From NCBI RefSeq assembly GCF_907163265.1, contig NZ_CAJQUM010000001.1, forward strand, positions 1,364,001 through 1,428,000: a stretch of DNA of 64,000 nt, in the 5' to 3' direction. The notes under the pieces were generated by a model that was not told the DNA's origin, searched no databases, and was given only the letters and a program-made list of their open reading frames with translations. A program made the translations under genes and the position numbers. Of this stretch, positions 63,234 to 64,000 are shown piece by piece; the first letter of the stretch is position 1; each line of letters starts with the position of its first letter. Source of the DNA: Georgfuchsia toluolica. Lineage in GTDB: Bacteria; Pseudomonadota; Gammaproteobacteria; Burkholderiales; Rhodocyclaceae.

Positions 63234-63731
63234 TTAGTGGTGATGACCGCCCGGCTCGTGAATATGACCGTGCGAAACTTCTTCCGCTGTAGCGATGCGT
63301 ACATCGCTGACTTCACAAGTGAATACCAGTGTCTGCCCTGCCAGGGGATGATTACCGTCGATGACGACCTTGTCATCGGTGATATCGGTAATAGTGTAGA
63401 GCACGTCGTCTTCCTGCAGAGTCCCTCCCAATTCCTGTTCCGTGGCACGCTCGAACTGCATGCCAACCTCAATGGAGTCGGGAAAAAGATTACGCGGCTC
63501 GATGAAAACCAGTTCGGCATCGTATTCGCCGAACGCATCGTTCGGCTGAAGCCTGATGTCCAGCTTGTCGCCAACCGCCTTGCCTTGCAGGGATTCTTCA
63601 ATGCGAGGAAAAATGCCATCGTAACCGCCATGCAGGTAGACCAGTGGCGCACTGCCTTCATCGACAAGATTGCGGTCACTGTCCGTCACACGGTAGGAAA
63701 GCGTAACGACGGTATTTTTTGTAATCAACAT
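63234..63731 (-). CDS. slyD: FKBP-type peptidyl-prolyl isomerase SlyD
   Basis: A 165-aa proline isomerase and metallochaperone of the SlyD type. The FKBP domain starts MLITKNTVVTLSYRV, with the insert-in-flap chaperone domain in the middle (residues 70-130), and a His-rich tail (HGHIHEPGGHHH) that binds nickel. The tail is shorter than in E. coli SlyD. It overlaps the peroxiredoxin frame by 7 bases. Confidence 0.95.
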   Translation of the reverse strand: MLITKNTVVTLSYRVTDSDRNLVDEGSAPLVYLHGGYDGIFPRIEESLQGKAVGDKLDIRLQPNDAFGEYDAELVFIEPRNLFPDSIEVGMQFERATEQELGGTLQEDDVLYTITDITDDKVVIDGNHPLAGQTLVFTCEVSDVRIATAEEVSHGHIHEPGGHHH

Positions 63732-64000
63732 GCAACCTTCTCCTTGCCGTTAAGTTCTTTGACCAGGCGGTAAATCTCCGCCGCATGGCCCTTCGGATTT
63801 ACGTCGTAAAAAGCATGACGGATAATTCCGGATTTGTCGATGATGAAAGTGGAACGCACTACGCACAGTTTGCGATGGCCGTCCTTTTCCTTCATCTGCG
63901 CAACCCCGTATTTTTTACAGACTTCCCCGTCCTCGTCGGAAAGCAGGCGAATGGACAAGCCGTTCTTGTCCCGGAAATCGGCATGGCGCAGGCAATCATC
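63725..64000 (-). CDS. bcp: Peroxiredoxin (Bcp/AhpC-TSA type), cut by the window edge
   Basis: The last 91 codons of a peroxiredoxin: DDCLRHADFRDKNG, then SIRLLSDEDGEVCKKYGVAQ and RSTFIIDKSGIIRHAFYDVN, ending in PKGHAAEIYRLVKELNGK. It reduces peroxides using a thiol cycle. The active-site Cys motif (TPGCT) lies beyond the right edge, so the protein is not complete here. The end overlaps the slyD start region by 7 bases. Confidence 0.9.
   Translation of the reverse strand, partial: DDCLRHADFRDKNGLSIRLLSDEDGEVCKKYGVAQMKEKDGHRKLCVVRSTFIIDKSGIIRHAFYDVNPKGHAAEIYRLVKELNGKEKVAC

Overview
The window looks like a chromosomal segment of a betaproteobacterium, probably of the Rhodocyclales/Nitrosomonadales type. 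The evidence is gene content and order: an AroA-cytidylate kinase fusion, MetZ instead of MetB/MetC, FimV next to asd, truA and trpFBA, the accD-folC-SPOR-cvpA-purF-metZ operon, a periplasmic triheme c7 cytochrome, and 16S-Ile-Ala-23S-5S rRNA order. This rests on gene content only; I could not run a phylogeny.

Positions 1-18.7 kb, minus strand. Read in the direction of transcription the order is accA, tilS, ndk, rlmN, pilW, rodZ, ispG, hisS, a YfgM-like gene, bamB, der, hisC, tyrA, aroA-cmk, rpsA, ihfB, lapA and lapB (cut by the left edge). It is dense housekeeping DNA for fatty acid start-up, tRNA and rRNA modification, type IV pili and cell shape, isoprenoids, outer-membrane assembly, ribosome assembly, aromatic amino acids and LPS control. 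Several small dispersed repeats have landed here, two of them in frame inside aroA.

Positions 18.7-24.4 kb hold a complete minus-strand rRNA operon with a consensus promoter, boxA elements, a processing stem and a terminator. A WYL regulator lies just upstream of it.

Positions 25.3-39.3 kb, minus strand, hold (in transcription order) a decayed leu-operon relic, asd, fimV, truA, trpF, trpB, trpA, accD, folC, a SPOR gene broken by a frameshift, cvpA, purF and metZ. An intact entericidin-like lipoprotein gene sits beside a leuB tail carrying several frameshifts, which suggests that leuC/leuD/leuB were lost here.

Positions 39.7-51.0 kb, plus strand, are the accessory part: a tightly packed operon related to aryl-polyene (APE) or xanthomonadin-type clusters. 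It encodes one ACP, a COG4648 membrane protein, an adenylation-dehydratase fusion, an LpxL-like acyltransferase, a LolA-like protein, an MMPL/RND exporter, a ketosynthase, a chain-length-factor-like protein and an ApeP-like dehydratase, followed by a MipA-like porin, a polysaccharide deacetylase and a family 2 glycosyltransferase. The usual ketoreductase, second full ketosynthase, thioesterase, second ACP and aromatic-starter enzyme are absent, so the product is probably a reduced or altered lipid. This is the best candidate in the window for an undescribed system.

Positions 51-64 kb return to core genes (MFS transporter, aroC, fadD, fdxA, trxA, rho, a triheme cytochrome, a NiCoT transporter, tRNA-Glu and tRNA-Ala, mutS, slyD, and a peroxiredoxin cut by the right edge), with several gene relics in between: a CBS-like start, a possible integrase tail, a glycogen phosphorylase tail and a possible transposase fragment.
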